From assembly GCF_018274385.1 (NCBI RefSeq), contig NZ_JAAFYZ010000016.1, forward strand, positions 19,673 to 83,672: 64,000 nt of DNA, read 5' to 3'. Both the position numbers and the translations under genes were made by a program. The notes under the pieces were generated by a model. It was not told the DNA's origin and did not search any database. It saw only the letters and a program-made list of their open reading frames with translations. Source of the stretch: Catenulispora pinistramenti. GTDB lineage: Bacteria; Actinomycetota; Actinomycetes; Streptomycetales; Catenulisporaceae. This document shows positions 1-7,746 of this stretch, in pieces (the first letter of the stretch is position 1; each line of letters begins with the position of its first letter).

Positions 1-1042
1 TCAGGTCGTAGGTGGTCAGACCGAACTGGGCCCGGGCGGCGGCGTTGATCAGGACGATCGCCCCGTCGGGGTCGACGGCGATGGTCGCGCTCGGCGACGT
101 CTCCAAGGTCAGGTCCCGCAGCTGCCGTTTACGGCTGGCCTCCCGGACCTCGGTGCCGGTGGTGGCGTCCATCTTCAGCGGTGCCGGGTGGTAGGGGGTC
201 GCGGCGTCGCCCGGGCGGCGCCGGAAGATCCGCTGCCGCATGTTGGCGACCTCGAAGCGTTCGCCGTCGGACAGCAGCATCTCGGCCTTGCCCAGGAACA
301 GGTGGCCGCCTTCGCGCAGGGCGAAGTGGAACCGGTCGATGATCTGCGACTGGGCCTCGGCGTTGAAGTACATCAGGGTGTTGCGGCAGACCAGCAGGTC
401 CAGGCGGGAGATCGGGGCGTCCCGGGTGATGTCGTGCCGGCCGAAGATGACCCGGCGGCGCAGATCGGCGCGGAACGCGAACTGCGCGCCGTTGGGCTCG
501 AAGTACTTGTCCCGCAGCTCCGGGGCCAGCGGCTCCAGCGCCTTGGCCGTGTACAGGCCGCTGCGCGCCTCGCGCAGGGCCTCCTCGTCCACGTCGGTAC
601 CGTAGAGCTTGACCCGCCTGACGCACTCCTCGACGCCGAGGACCTCGGCGAACAGGATCGCCAGGGAGTACGGTTCCTGGCCGCTGGAGCACCCGGCGCT
701 CCACACCCGGATGTCCTCGTCCGCCCCGCGCGCCGCGACCAGCTCGGGAAGGATCTCTCGTTGCAGGTGCGCCCAGCCCTCGGGGTCCCGGAAGAAGCTG
801 GTGACGTTGATCAGGATCGTGTTGAACAGCGCCCGGAACTCCTCGGCGTCGGCTTCCAGCCGGTCCTGGTAGTCGGCGTAGTCGGCGATGCGGGCGTCGG
901 CCATCCGCTTGCGGATCCGGCGGGCCAGGGTCGAGCGCTTGTAGCCGGTGAAGTCGAACCCGCGCGCATCGCGGATGAAGACCAGCAGCTCCTCCAGGTC
1001 GCCGCCGGGCTCCGGGCCGGACGGGACACCTTTCCCGGTCAC
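1..1042 (-). CDS. cheR: CheR-type protein-glutamate methyltransferase with PAS domain, partial
   Basis: Transfers methyl groups from S-adenosylmethionine to glutamates of sensory proteins; such CheB/CheR pairs in actinomycetes often feed signalling kinases rather than flagella (family knowledge). The reading frame shows the all-alpha CheR N-terminal region, then SAM-binding motif SAGCSSGQEPYSLA, the LLVCRNTLMYF segment typical of CheR, and a C-terminal stretch (SATIAVDPDGAIVLINAAA) that looks like the start of a PAS domain. It starts with GTG at 1042, overlapping the cheB stop by four bases (GTGA), so the pair is translationally coupled. The gene runs off the left edge, so a following PAS/kinase part cannot be seen. 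Confidence 0.9.
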   Translation of the reverse strand, partial: MTGKGVPSGPEPGGDLEELLVFIRDARGFDFTGYKRSTLARRIRKRMADARIADYADYQDRLEADAEEFRALFNTILINVTSFFRDPEGWAHLQREILPELVAARGADEDIRVWSAGCSSGQEPYSLAILFAEVLGVEECVRRVKLYGTDVDEEALREARSGLYTAKALEPLAPELRDKYFEPNGAQFAFRADLRRRVIFGRHDITRDAPISRLDLLVCRNTLMYFNAEAQSQIIDRFHFALREGGHLFLGKAEMLLSDGERFEVANMRQRIFRRRPGDAATPYHPAPLKMDATTGTEVREASRKRQLRDLTLETSPSATIAVDPDGAIVLINAAARAQFGLTTYDL

Positions 1043-1662
1043 CGGTCCGCCGGCTCGACCAGGCCGCGCACGACCGCGGCGATCTCCTCCAGCGGGAGCA
1101 CGAAGTCGACCACGCCGGAGCCGACGGCCGCCTGCGGCATGCCCTTGAACTCAGCCGACTCCGGATCCTCGGCGATCACGGTGCCGCCGCGGGACTTGAC
1201 CGCGGTCACCCCCATCGAGCCGTCCTTGCCGGTCCCGGTCAGCACACAGGCGATCGCCCGCGCACCGTAGGCGCCGGCCACCGACTCGAACAGCAGGTCC
1301 GCGGACGGACGCACGAAATGGACCAGCTCGCTGTCCGACAACGACAACAAGCCCGCCGCGCCGACCAGCAGATGCCGGTTGGGCGGCGCGACGTAGACGG
1401 TGCCGGGACGGGCCAGTTCGCCGGCTTCGGCGAGCTTGACCGGCAGCTGCGTGCTGCGCCCCAGCACGTGGGCGATCACGGTCTCGTGCCTGGGGTCCAG
1501 GTGCTGCACCACCAGTACCGGGACCGGGAACCCGACCGGCAGCGCGCCGAGCAGTGCCCCCAGCGCGGTGATACCGCCGGCCGAAGCCGCCACCGCGACC
1601 ACCGCGTACCGCTCGTCCGAACCTTCGGGCCGCGGCACGTCCGGCGCCTCGTCGCCGTTCAC
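1039..1662 (-). CDS. cheB: CheB-type methylesterase (catalytic domain only)
   Basis: Hydrolyses methylglutamate esters on receptors, the reverse of CheR. The 207-residue protein is just the CheB catalytic domain with no receiver domain, so its control must differ from that of classical CheB. The catalytic triad is visible: Ser28 in the ASAGG motif, His54 in QHLDPRH and Asp147 in LTGTGKDG. It is the upstream gene of the cheB-cheR pair and shares the GTGA junction with cheR. The start ATG at 1662 is followed by a short flexible leader before the Rossmann-like core, a normal arrangement for this family. Confidence 0.93.
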   Translation of the reverse strand: MNGDEAPDVPRPEGSDERYAVVAVAASAGGITALGALLGALPVGFPVPVLVVQHLDPRHETVIAHVLGRSTQLPVKLAEAGELARPGTVYVAPPNRHLLVGAAGLLSLSDSELVHFVRPSADLLFESVAGAYGARAIACVLTGTGKDGSMGVTAVKSRGGTVIAEDPESAEFKGMPQAAVGSGVVDFVLPLEEIAAVVRGLVEPADR

Positions 1663-2055
1663 CGGCAGGCACCTCTCAGCCGCGGCGCACGTCCAGGCCT
1701 GGCCCGTCGGCCGCCCGCCGCGCGCGAATCTCCAAGCCGGGCGGTCGAAGTCGTGGACACGATCTCGAGGTTAGCGGACCGGCCCGGTAGATCGTGCGAG
1801 CCGCCGGGCCCGGCCCGGTCGCCCCGGCCAGGTCACCCCGGCCAGATCGAGGCTGCCGCGCAGGCCGCCGCCGAGGCGGCCGCGGCACATGCGGGCCCGC
1901 ACTTGAGCCGGGACCGGCCGCCCAGATGATCGAAGCCGGGACGATGGTCGCGGCCGAGGATTCCGACCGGTCTCGCGCCTGTCCGCATTCTGGACACCAA
2001 GGGTGGCGTTTCCCCGCCTGCTCCTGATCTCATTCCCGCCCGCTCTAGCCTGGCG
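1663..2055. other. Intergenic stretch without a recognisable gene
   Basis: About 390 bases between the divergent cheB and STAS genes. Open frames here are arginine- and proline-rich and look like GC-driven shadows. The stretch should hold both promoters, but no clear motif was recognised. Confidence 0.5.
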
Positions 2056-2601
2056 GTGAGCCCGGTGATCCGGGCCGGTTTCCCCAGACCCCGGAGACGC
2101 AAGGCCGCCCGCAAGTCTCTGGAGCCTGCCGTGTCCGATCCCGGAACCTCCACCCCGCAGAATCAGCCCCCGCACTTATCCGGAACCGGCAGCTCGCCGC
2201 CGGATCTGTTGCGGATCGGGGTCCACAGACACGCCGCGGGGTGGGTCGTCGTCCTCATCGGTGAGTTGGACGTCGCGACGGCTCCCCTGCTGATTGACCG
2301 CCTGGCCCGGTCGGACGGTACGGTCCGGTCACATCTGGTCGCCGACCTGTCCGGGCTCGGCTTCTGCGACTGTGCCGGGCTCGGGGCGCTGGTCGGAATC
2401 CACCGTCGCGCCTTTGAACGGGGCGGCTGGCTACGGCTGTCCACGCCCACGGCCAGGATGCGCAGACTACTGCAGACAGCCGGGCTGTCGCAGGTACTGC
2501 AGTGCTATCCAGGCATCGATGAGGCGTTCGCCGAATCGTCGGACCCGCACCGGACAACCAGCGTAGCCGGCGGCACAGGCGGGACGGCCGGGGCCCCGTG
2601 A
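2056..2601 (+). CDS. STAS-domain protein, anti-sigma-factor-antagonist-like, phosphosite replaced
   Basis: STAS proteins of the SpoIIAA/RsbV type bind anti-sigma kinases and release sigma factors when their conserved serine is unphosphorylated (family knowledge). After a proline-rich leader of about 50 residues, the STAS fold runs from about residue 52 to 155 (LRIGVHRHAAGWVVVLIGELDVATAPLL, then VADLSGLGFCDCAGLGALV). The usual Asp-Ser-Ser/Thr-Gly phosphorylation motif reads Asp105-Cys-Ala-Gly here, so there is no phosphorylatable residue at that place. Either regulation is absent or the protein is a constitutive binder. The upstream leader may mean that the true start is further downstream. 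Its stop lies two bases before a GTG that opens the next frame. Confidence 0.85.
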   Translation: MSPVIRAGFPRPRRRKAARKSLEPAVSDPGTSTPQNQPPHLSGTGSSPPDLLRIGVHRHAAGWVVVLIGELDVATAPLLIDRLARSDGTVRSHLVADLSGLGFCDCAGLGALVGIHRRAFERGGWLRLSTPTARMRRLLQTAGLSQVLQCYPGIDEAFAESSDPHRTTSVAGGTGGTAGAP

Positions 2602-2602
2602 G

Positions 2603-2745
2603 GTGAGCGATTCGGACGCGGGCCGCCTGCGCGTGGGGCAGACCGGCGTCCTGGACATGGTCAACCTGATCGGCGCATACCTCGCGACCTCGGCCCTGCT
2701 CAACGCTTTCCAGGTGCCCGCGCCACCCCCGGCCGAGCCCGGCTG
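2603..2745 (+). pseudogene. C-terminal remnant of a carboxymuconolactone-decarboxylase-like protein
   Basis: A GTG two bases after the STAS stop opens a frame whose residues 11-45 (GVLDMVNLIGAYLATSALLN, then AFQVPAP) resemble the end of AhpD/CMD-family proteins, where a similar helix ends in LNAFxVPxP. No upstream part of that domain is present and the homology stops near 2745. The frame continues without a stop into the acyl-CoA synthetase, so a fused product is formally possible but unlikely, because the joining stretch is arginine-rich and low in structure. The family assignment rests on one helix only. Confidence 0.4.
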
Positions 2746-2917
2746 GAGACATTCCACGAGATCCCAGATCGAGAACGGCCGGAGTCGGACCTTCAGCTGT
2801 CGATCTCGGCGCCGTTTAGCTCAACATTGTGTCACCGCTTTTGGATGCCGGTTCATCGCAGCCATTACCCTTTCTTCGAGTGATCAGTTCATCATGATCC
2901 GTGATTGCGAGGTCCTT

Positions 2918-4558
2918 ATGCTCCCCTCCTGGGAATCGTTCGCGCCGTCGCCGGAGGTGGGGCGTCGTTACCGCGATCAGGGCTGGTGGCGCGATACGAC
3001 GTTCTCTGACGATCTTCGGAAATCCGCCGCCGAAAGGCCGGATGACACCGCGCTCTTGACGTGGCGTCACCGCGACGGCCGACTTGTCCCACTGTCATTC
3101 CGCGAGTTCGACGATCGTGCGGACGCGGTTGCCGCGGCCCTATGGGAGCTAGGGGTGCGCCGCGGGGACGTCGTGGCCCACCAACTGCCCACCTGGTGGG
3201 AGGCCGCGGTCCTGATGATCGCCTGTCTGCGGGCCGGGGCGGTCGTGGCGCCCGTGCCGACCGTGTTCGGATCGCTGGTCACGGAGCGCACACTGGCCGC
3301 CGTCGGCGCCGTCGCCTGCGTCGTGCCCGACGAGTGGGACGGTATCCCGTACGCACGTCAACTCCTGGAGCAGGCGCCCCGGCTGCCGTCTCTGCGCCAT
3401 CGCATCGTCATCGGCGACGCTGCCGCCACGGACGCGCTCAGCCTCGACGACGCGTTCCACGGCCGCACCACCGAGCGGCCCCGGGACCTCGAACCCCTTG
3501 CCCCCGACGACGCTTATGCGCTCATGATGACCTCCGGCACCACCGGCGAGGCCCAACTCGTTGTCCACAGCGCCAACACGCTCTACGGCGTGCCGCTGCC
3601 CGCGCCCCAAGACACCGTGCAGCTTCGTGCGATCACCACCGGCCTGTCCTTCATCGCAGCGTTCCGCAGGGTCGTCCACACCACCGCTCCGTCGGTGGGT
3701 GTGACGTTCCTCAGCGACAGCCAGGACCCGGGATGCTGGCTCGACCTGATCGAGCTGAACAAGGTAAACGACCTGTGGACCACGCCCCGGATGCTCCGCG
3801 AACTCACCGAGGAACAACGGCGCCGGGCCCGGGACGTGAAGAGCCTGCAGACCGTCAGCAGCTTCGGCGGCCCGCTCCCCCAGGTGGTCCTCACGGCGGT
3901 GCTGGAGGAGTTGTGCCCCGTCGTGAGAAACGTCTGGGGCATGACCGAGTGTGGCAGCGTACTGACCACCGGGCCGGACGATCCGCCGGCCCACGCCGCC
4001 CGAAGTCTCGGGCGGACCATACCGGGCAGAGAAGTCCGGCCCCAGCCGGCCGGACGAACGCCCCACGGCGACGTCTTCCGACTCCACGTGCGCGGGCCCG
4101 CGGTCTGCCTGGCGACCGTCGGCCGCGACAGCGGACAGATCCGCTGGTCTCCGAACGAGGACGACGGCTGGCTGGACAGCGGAGACCTGGCGACGTCCGA
4201 CGGAATGGGCGGGCTCCGCTTCGTCAGCCGGGCGGCCGAACGCATCGGTGACACCTGGCAGATCCCGGTGGCCGACGTCGAGGACGCCTTGCTGACCCAC
4301 CCCGGCATCGAGGACGCGGTACTCGTGCCATGGCGGCACCCCGACGGCCGGGAAACCCCCTGCGCCGCGCTGGTCTCCTCCTCCAGGCCAGGCCTGGACG
4401 AGGTACGCGACCACCTGGAGCGGCTCGGCTTCCACCAGTCCTGCCTGCCCACCCGGATCGAGCATGTCACCGATTTCCCCCGCACCGAACTGGGCAAAGT
4501 CCGCCGCAAGGTCCTGCTCGACCAACTCACAGGCCGCGCGACAGAGCCCGCCGGCTGA
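2918..4558 (+). CDS. AMP-dependent acyl-CoA synthetase/ligase, cyclohexanecarboxylate-CoA-ligase-like
   Basis: Activates a carboxylic acid to an acyl-adenylate and then a CoA thioester. The protein (546 residues from ATG 2918, preceded by GCGAGG) has the ANL order: N-terminal domain, P-loop TSGTTGEAQLVV, A5 motif VWGMTECG, A7 DGWLDSGDL and C-terminal PRTELGKVRRKVL with the catalytic lysine. The P-loop lacks the usual Pro-Lys-Gly after TTG (reads Glu-Ala-Gln-Leu), and the A8 region reads RAAERIG instead of GRxKD, so catalysis may be weakened or altered. The open frame extends back to 2603, but the ATG at 2918 begins exactly where family homology starts (SWESFAPSPE). The substrate is unknown. 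Confidence 0.85.
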   Translation: MLPSWESFAPSPEVGRRYRDQGWWRDTTFSDDLRKSAAERPDDTALLTWRHRDGRLVPLSFREFDDRADAVAAALWELGVRRGDVVAHQLPTWWEAAVLMIACLRAGAVVAPVPTVFGSLVTERTLAAVGAVACVVPDEWDGIPYARQLLEQAPRLPSLRHRIVIGDAAATDALSLDDAFHGRTTERPRDLEPLAPDDAYALMMTSGTTGEAQLVVHSANTLYGVPLPAPQDTVQLRAITTGLSFIAAFRRVVHTTAPSVGVTFLSDSQDPGCWLDLIELNKVNDLWTTPRMLRELTEEQRRRARDVKSLQTVSSFGGPLPQVVLTAVLEELCPVVRNVWGMTECGSVLTTGPDDPPAHAARSLGRTIPGREVRPQPAGRTPHGDVFRLHVRGPAVCLATVGRDSGQIRWSPNEDDGWLDSGDLATSDGMGGLRFVSRAAERIGDTWQIPVADVEDALLTHPGIEDAVLVPWRHPDGRETPCAALVSSSRPGLDEVRDHLERLGFHQSCLPTRIEHVTDFPRTELGKVRRKVLLDQLTGRATEPAG

Positions 4559-4581
4559 GGTGGCTGCGACGCCTCTGCCGC

Positions 4582-5421
4582 TCAGCGGAAACTGTCGATA
4601 TTCGCCGCGAGCCAGGTTGCGAACGATCGGGGACGGCTACCCGTCAGATTCTCGACGGCCGGCAGAACCCTTTGCTCCTCCGGCTTAGGACTTCCGGTCA
4701 TCGCAAGGAAGTAGTCCAGCCGATCCGGACTCATACCCTTACTAAGATTCTCGCGCGCCTGGGCGGCCGATATTTCTACATACCGAATTTCGCGTCCCAG
4801 CATATCCGAGATCTCTTTGACCATCTCTCTCGGAGTGATGCAGTCCGAACCGGTTATCTCGATACGTTCACCCTGAAACCGATCTTCAATGAGGCACAAT
4901 TTCACCACCGCCGCAATATCATGCGGATCGATTATCGGCACTCTGATGTCACCGAACGGGTGCCCGACGACCCCTTCCCTCACCATGTCTCGCCACCGCA
5001 GGGCGTTAGACGCGAACTGCCCCGGGTGCACACTGACGAGATTCGGAAACACTGAACGAAACTCGTCCATGACGTCTCGGAGGAAATTGGCAAACACAAG
5101 CTCACGGCGAGTGAGGACACACGAAGAAGACAACAGCACCGCTCGCTCGACCAGGCTTCGACCAAGGACGCCAGCGACCCTCCTGGCGGTTTCGATATCA
5201 TTCAAGAATACCGAGTTGACAAAAACCGCATCGACACCCTCCAGGGCCGCCTCCAGGGCCCCTTCATTCGTCGGATCCCCGATGAAATTCTCGACATCAT
5301 CGGGAAGATCGACAATGAGCGGCCGCCTGCTCATCGCACGCACAGTGCGACCTTCCGCCCCCAACTGTTTCATCACATCGAGCCCGACGCCGCCCGATGC
5401 CCCTGTGACCAGAATAGTCAT
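4582..5421 (-). CDS. NmrA-like NAD(P)-binding oxidoreductase
   Basis: An atypical short-chain dehydrogenase of the NmrA/quinone-oxidoreductase-2 group, which binds NAD(P) and acts as a reductase or redox sensor. The glycine-rich motif VTGASGGVG stands at the extreme N-terminus of the chosen start (ATG 5421); an upstream ATG at 5442 would add seven residues before it. The SDR YxxxK pair is not evident, which is typical of NmrA proteins. The gene converges with the synthetase and has noticeably lower GC and more AT-ending codons than its neighbours, a hint of separate acquisition. Confidence 0.85.
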   Translation of the reverse strand: MTILVTGASGGVGLDVMKQLGAEGRTVRAMSRRPLIVDLPDDVENFIGDPTNEGALEAALEGVDAVFVNSVFLNDIETARRVAGVLGRSLVERAVLLSSSCVLTRRELVFANFLRDVMDEFRSVFPNLVSVHPGQFASNALRWRDMVREGVVGHPFGDIRVPIIDPHDIAAVVKLCLIEDRFQGERIEITGSDCITPREMVKEISDMLGREIRYVEISAAQARENLSKGMSPDRLDYFLAMTGSPKPEEQRVLPAVENLTGSRPRSFATWLAANIDSFR

Positions 5422-5684
5422 CGCGCCACTCTCCGCCCTCACAAAACGCGCCCTGATGATGCGGGGGCCGACTCTATCTCACAGAAACCCAGGGTCAGGC
5501 TATGACGTTTATCACCCATCACAATGGCGCGATACCGGGCAAAGCGTTAGCGCTGCGCCTTGCCCTCGCAGCCAAATTGTGGGCACCTGATCCTGCCGCC
5601 ATATTCATTGAGTAGTCATCTCAACATCATGAGTTGAGCCCTAGGGTCACGAAGTTGTCATCCTGATGGGCGCGGGTTCCTCTG

Positions 5685-5855
5685 ATGCGCCACCCGAGAC
5701 CGACCAGGTGCAAGGACCGCTGGCGCTCCCGAGAGGCGCCCGCCGGGGACTTCATGGGCCGGATCTGGACCTTCCCCCGCAACGCTCCCCACCAGGTGGA
5801 GATCACCGCCGACCCGGACTACCCGTGGCCCCGGGTGGACGACGGGCCGAGCTGA
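5685..5855 (+). CDS. Small hypothetical protein, possibly a gene fragment
   Basis: A 56-residue frame ending GRIWTFPRNAPHQVEITADP then YPWPRVDDGPS. The second half has ordinary protein composition while the first half is arginine-rich, so this may be the surviving C-terminus of a longer gene. No family was recognised. It stands alone between the reductase and the ribosomal cluster, ending 41 bases before the L31 gene on the other strand. Confidence 0.35.
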   Translation: MRHPRPTRCKDRWRSREAPAGDFMGRIWTFPRNAPHQVEITADPDYPWPRVDDGPS

Positions 5856-5895
5856 GCCGGAGCTCAGGCTTGCGAGCCGGGCGTTCGATCATCCC

Positions 5896-6153
5896 TCATT
5901 CAGTCCTGTCCGGCCGTTGGTAGCGCCGGTTGAACCGCTCGACGCGGCCGGCGGTGTCCACGACGCGGCTGTTGCCGGTGTAGAAGGGGTGGCTGGCCGA
6001 GGAGACCTCGACGTCGATGACCGGGTAGGTCTCACCGTCCTCCCACTCGATGGTGTGCGAGCTGGTGGCAGTGGATCGGGTGAGGAAGGCATAGTTCGCG
6101 GCCTGGTCGCGGAAGACGACGGGCCGGTAGTCGGGGTGGATGCCGGGCTTCAT
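5896..6153 (-). CDS. rpmE2: 50S ribosomal protein L31 type B (zinc-free)
   Basis: Component of the large ribosomal subunit replacing the zinc-binding L31 when zinc is scarce. The 85-residue protein begins [14 protein letters not shown] and carries the [10 protein letters not shown] segment of type B L31; it has no cysteines, so it cannot bind zinc by a CxxC ribbon. It lies 11 bases downstream of the L33 gene in the same leftward operon, under the shared Zur-like operator. Release of the zinc pool by swapping ribosomal proteins is known for Streptomyces and Bacillus. Confidence 0.95.
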   Translation of the reverse strand: MKPGIHPDYRPVVFRDQAANYAFLTRSTATSSHTIEWEDGETYPVIDVEVSSASHPFYTGNSRVVDTAGRVERFNRRYQRPDRTE

Positions 6154-6164
6154 GCGGGTACCTC

Positions 6165-6329
6165 CTAGCGCTCTTCGCGGAACTCGACGTGGCGGCGGAT
6201 GACGGGGTCGTACTTGCGCAGGACCAGGCGGTCGGGGTTGTTCCGCCGGTTCTTGCGGGTCACGTAGGTGTAGCCGGTGCCGGCGGTGGAGCGGAGCTTG
6301 ATGACGGGGCGCAGTTCGTTGCGGGCCAT
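6165..6329 (-). CDS. rpmG: 50S ribosomal protein L33, zinc-free form
   Basis: A 54-residue protein beginning [20 protein letters not shown] and containing the L33 signature [15 protein letters not shown]. The cysteine pairs of the zinc-binding form are absent. The frame is open upstream to 6398, but those 23 residues do not resemble L33, and the ATG at 6329 gives the family's normal length. It is the first gene of the leftward operon, 70 bases from the Zur-like operator. Confidence 0.95.
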   Translation of the reverse strand: MARNELRPVIKLRSTAGTGYTYVTRKNRRNNPDRLVLRKYDPVIRRHVEFREER

Positions 6330-6396
6330 GGGTGCGGGTGTCTCCTGAGGGTGATCGTCACGGTGACCGGGTGGCGTTGCCGGCCAGCTTATTAGC

Positions 6397-6414
6397 AACA
6401 GTTTTCATTTTCAT
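6397..6414. promoter_or_regulatory. Zur-like operator in the divergent promoter region
   Basis: Read on the minus strand the site is GATGAAAATGAAAACTGTTG, close to the actinobacterial Zur consensus TGAAAATGATTTTCA. It is an AT-rich island between rpmG and rpmB, placed to repress both operons when zinc is plentiful. Identification rests on sequence resemblance plus gene content. Confidence 0.75.
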
Positions 6415-6472
6415 CTAGAGTGGCACCCGGAAGCAACCCGACGAGCAACCAGACCCCCGGAAAGGACCCTCC

Positions 6473-6709
6473 GTGTCCGCACACTGCATGGTCACCGGCC
6501 GCAAGCCGACGTTCGGCAACCAGATCTCGCACTCGCACCGGCGCACCAGCCGCCGGTTCGACCCCAACATCCAGACCAAGCGCTACTGGCTGGCGAGCGA
6601 GAACCGGCACGTGAAGCTGAAGCTGTCCGCCAAGGGCATCAAGACCGTCGACAAGCAGGGCATTGAGAAGGTCGTCGCCCGGCTGCGCGCCGAGGGGGTG
6701 CGCATCTGA
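6473..6709 (+). CDS. rpmB: 50S ribosomal protein L28, zinc-free form
   Basis: A 78-residue L28 with the canonical N-terminus [19 protein letters not shown] and the [13 protein letters not shown] block. A GTG at 6473 behind a GGAAAGGA ribosome-binding site is taken as start; the ATG at 6488 is an alternative. Only one cysteine is present, so zinc binding is unlikely. It opens the rightward operon and overlaps rpsN by one base (TGATG). Confidence 0.95.
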   Translation: MSAHCMVTGRKPTFGNQISHSHRRTSRRFDPNIQTKRYWLASENRHVKLKLSAKGIKTVDKQGIEKVVARLRAEGVRI

Positions 6710-7014
6710 TGGCGAAGGCATCGAAGATCGCCAAGAACGACCAGCGGCGCGCCGTGGTGGCCCGGTACGCCGAGCGCCGCACCGAACTCAAAAGCCTGAT
6801 CGCCTCCCCGCACACCCCGGCCGAGCAGCGCGCCGCAGCCGTGCAGGAACTACAGCGCCAGCCGCGCGACGCCAGCGCCACCCGGGTGCGCAACCGCGAC
6901 TCGGTGGACGGCCGGCCGCGCGGCTACGTAGGCGCCTTCGGCCTGTCCCGGATCAACCTGCGGACACATGCCCACGCCGGGCACCTGCCCGGCGTCCACA
7001 AGTCCAGCTGGTAA
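6709..7014 (+). CDS. rpsN: 30S ribosomal protein S14, zinc-free form
   Basis: A 101-residue S14 of the long, cysteine-free class: [14 protein letters not shown] at the start, [20 protein letters not shown] in the centre and VHKSSW at the end. The long class carries an insertion instead of the zinc ribbon. Start and rpmB stop overlap, so the two are coupled. This is the alternative S14 of Zur regulons. Confidence 0.96.
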   Translation: MAKASKIAKNDQRRAVVARYAERRTELKSLIASPHTPAEQRAAAVQELQRQPRDASATRVRNRDSVDGRPRGYVGAFGLSRINLRTHAHAGHLPGVHKSSW

Positions 7015-7038
7015 TCGAGGCCTGGGAAAGGAATCACC

Positions 7039-7185
7039 GTGTCTGTCGCGAGTCTGCTGCCCGTGGTGATCGTGACCGGCCTGCACCGCGACCTGCTGCT
7101 CACCGCCGACGAAGTCGCCGCCGGCGAGCCCGCCTGGGGAGGACTGCCCGACGCCTTCGAAGAACTCCTCGACCCCGTCGCCTGA
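7039..7185 (+). pseudogene. Truncated CobW-family GTPase remnant (first)
   Basis: A GTG frame of 48 residues behind GGGAAAGGA begins SVASLLPVVIVTGLHRDLLL, resembling the N-terminus of the CobW/COG0523 GTPase found in actinobacterial Zur operons (PVVIVxGLHxxxR). The remaining part is acidic and lacks the GTP-binding motifs. COG0523 proteins of this context are proposed zinc chaperones. The short gene sits between rpsN and rpsR exactly where the intact cobW-like gene is usually found. It could be translated, but not as a GTPase. Confidence 0.5.
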
Positions 7186-7206
7186 ACACCACAAGGAAGA
7201 ACCCTG

Positions 7207-7464
7207 ATGCCCCGCTACACCGCCGCCGACCGCGGCAAGCCGCGCAGGAAGAAGCGCCCCGACAAGGCGCTGGCCGCCCGACTGGAACACGTCGACTACA
7301 AGGACACTGATCTGCTGCGCATGTTCATCTCCGATCGCGGCAAGATCCGCAGCCGGCGGGTGACCGGCCTGAGCGTCCGGCAGCAGCACGCGATCGCGCG
7401 CGCGGTGAAAAACGCCCGCGAAATGGCGCTGCTGCCCTACGCCTCCAAGGGCAGCGGCCGATGA
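7207..7464 (+). CDS. rpsR: 30S ribosomal protein S18, alternative form
   Basis: An 85-residue S18: after a basic leader ([12 protein letters not shown]) comes the S18 core [20 protein letters not shown] and [29 protein letters not shown]. No zinc ligands are present. It is the last intact ribosomal gene of the rightward operon and its stop overlaps the ATG of the second cobW remnant (ATGA). Confidence 0.96.
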   Translation: MPRYTAADRGKPRRKKRPDKALAARLEHVDYKDTDLLRMFISDRGKIRSRRVTGLSVRQQHAIARAVKNAREMALLPYASKGSGR

Positions 7465-7640
7465 CCATCGGGACCGCGCCGCTGCCGCTGCCGGTGACGG
7501 TGCTGTCCGGATTCCTGGGCGCGGGCAAGACCACGCTGTTTAACCACCTGCTGACCAACCGCCCTGGTCCGCGACAGCGTCCAGGCGCCCCGCGCCAGAA
7601 CGCGAGTTGTCGGCACCCTCAGGACGTAACTCATAGCAGC
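7461..7640 (+). pseudogene. CobW/COG0523 GTPase pseudogene (second)
   Basis: Starts at an ATG overlapping the rpsR stop and carries an excellent CobW N-terminus: [20 protein letters not shown] with the Walker A loop, then LLTNR. After NR the family sequence VAVIVNDMSEVNID is missing; another frame immediately continues with ALVRDSV, which in intact homologues follows about 20 residues later. An internal deletion with frameshift therefore destroyed the gene and nothing of the C-terminal domain remains. Both cobW-type genes of this Zur operon are broken, so the putative zinc-chaperone function is lost here. Confidence 0.75.
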
Positions 7641-7746
7641 GTCCCGCGCGCATCAACGCCCACAGTATGTTCATTCGTCGGCGGGCCTCCGATCACCGGC
7701 TAGGAGGGAACCCCGGAGCCGACCTGACAGAGCCACGTGCCGACAT

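Noticed and set aside
188..1270. A 360-residue plus-strand open frame over the cheR gene
   Set aside because: Its composition (Val, Gly, Leu, Asp, Gln) is the typical reverse-complement shadow of a GC-rich gene; the minus-strand frame gives a perfect CheR with all motifs.
3149..4525. Long minus-strand open frame over the acyl-CoA synthetase
   Set aside because: No family pattern and the plus strand has full ANL motifs; this is a codon-bias shadow.
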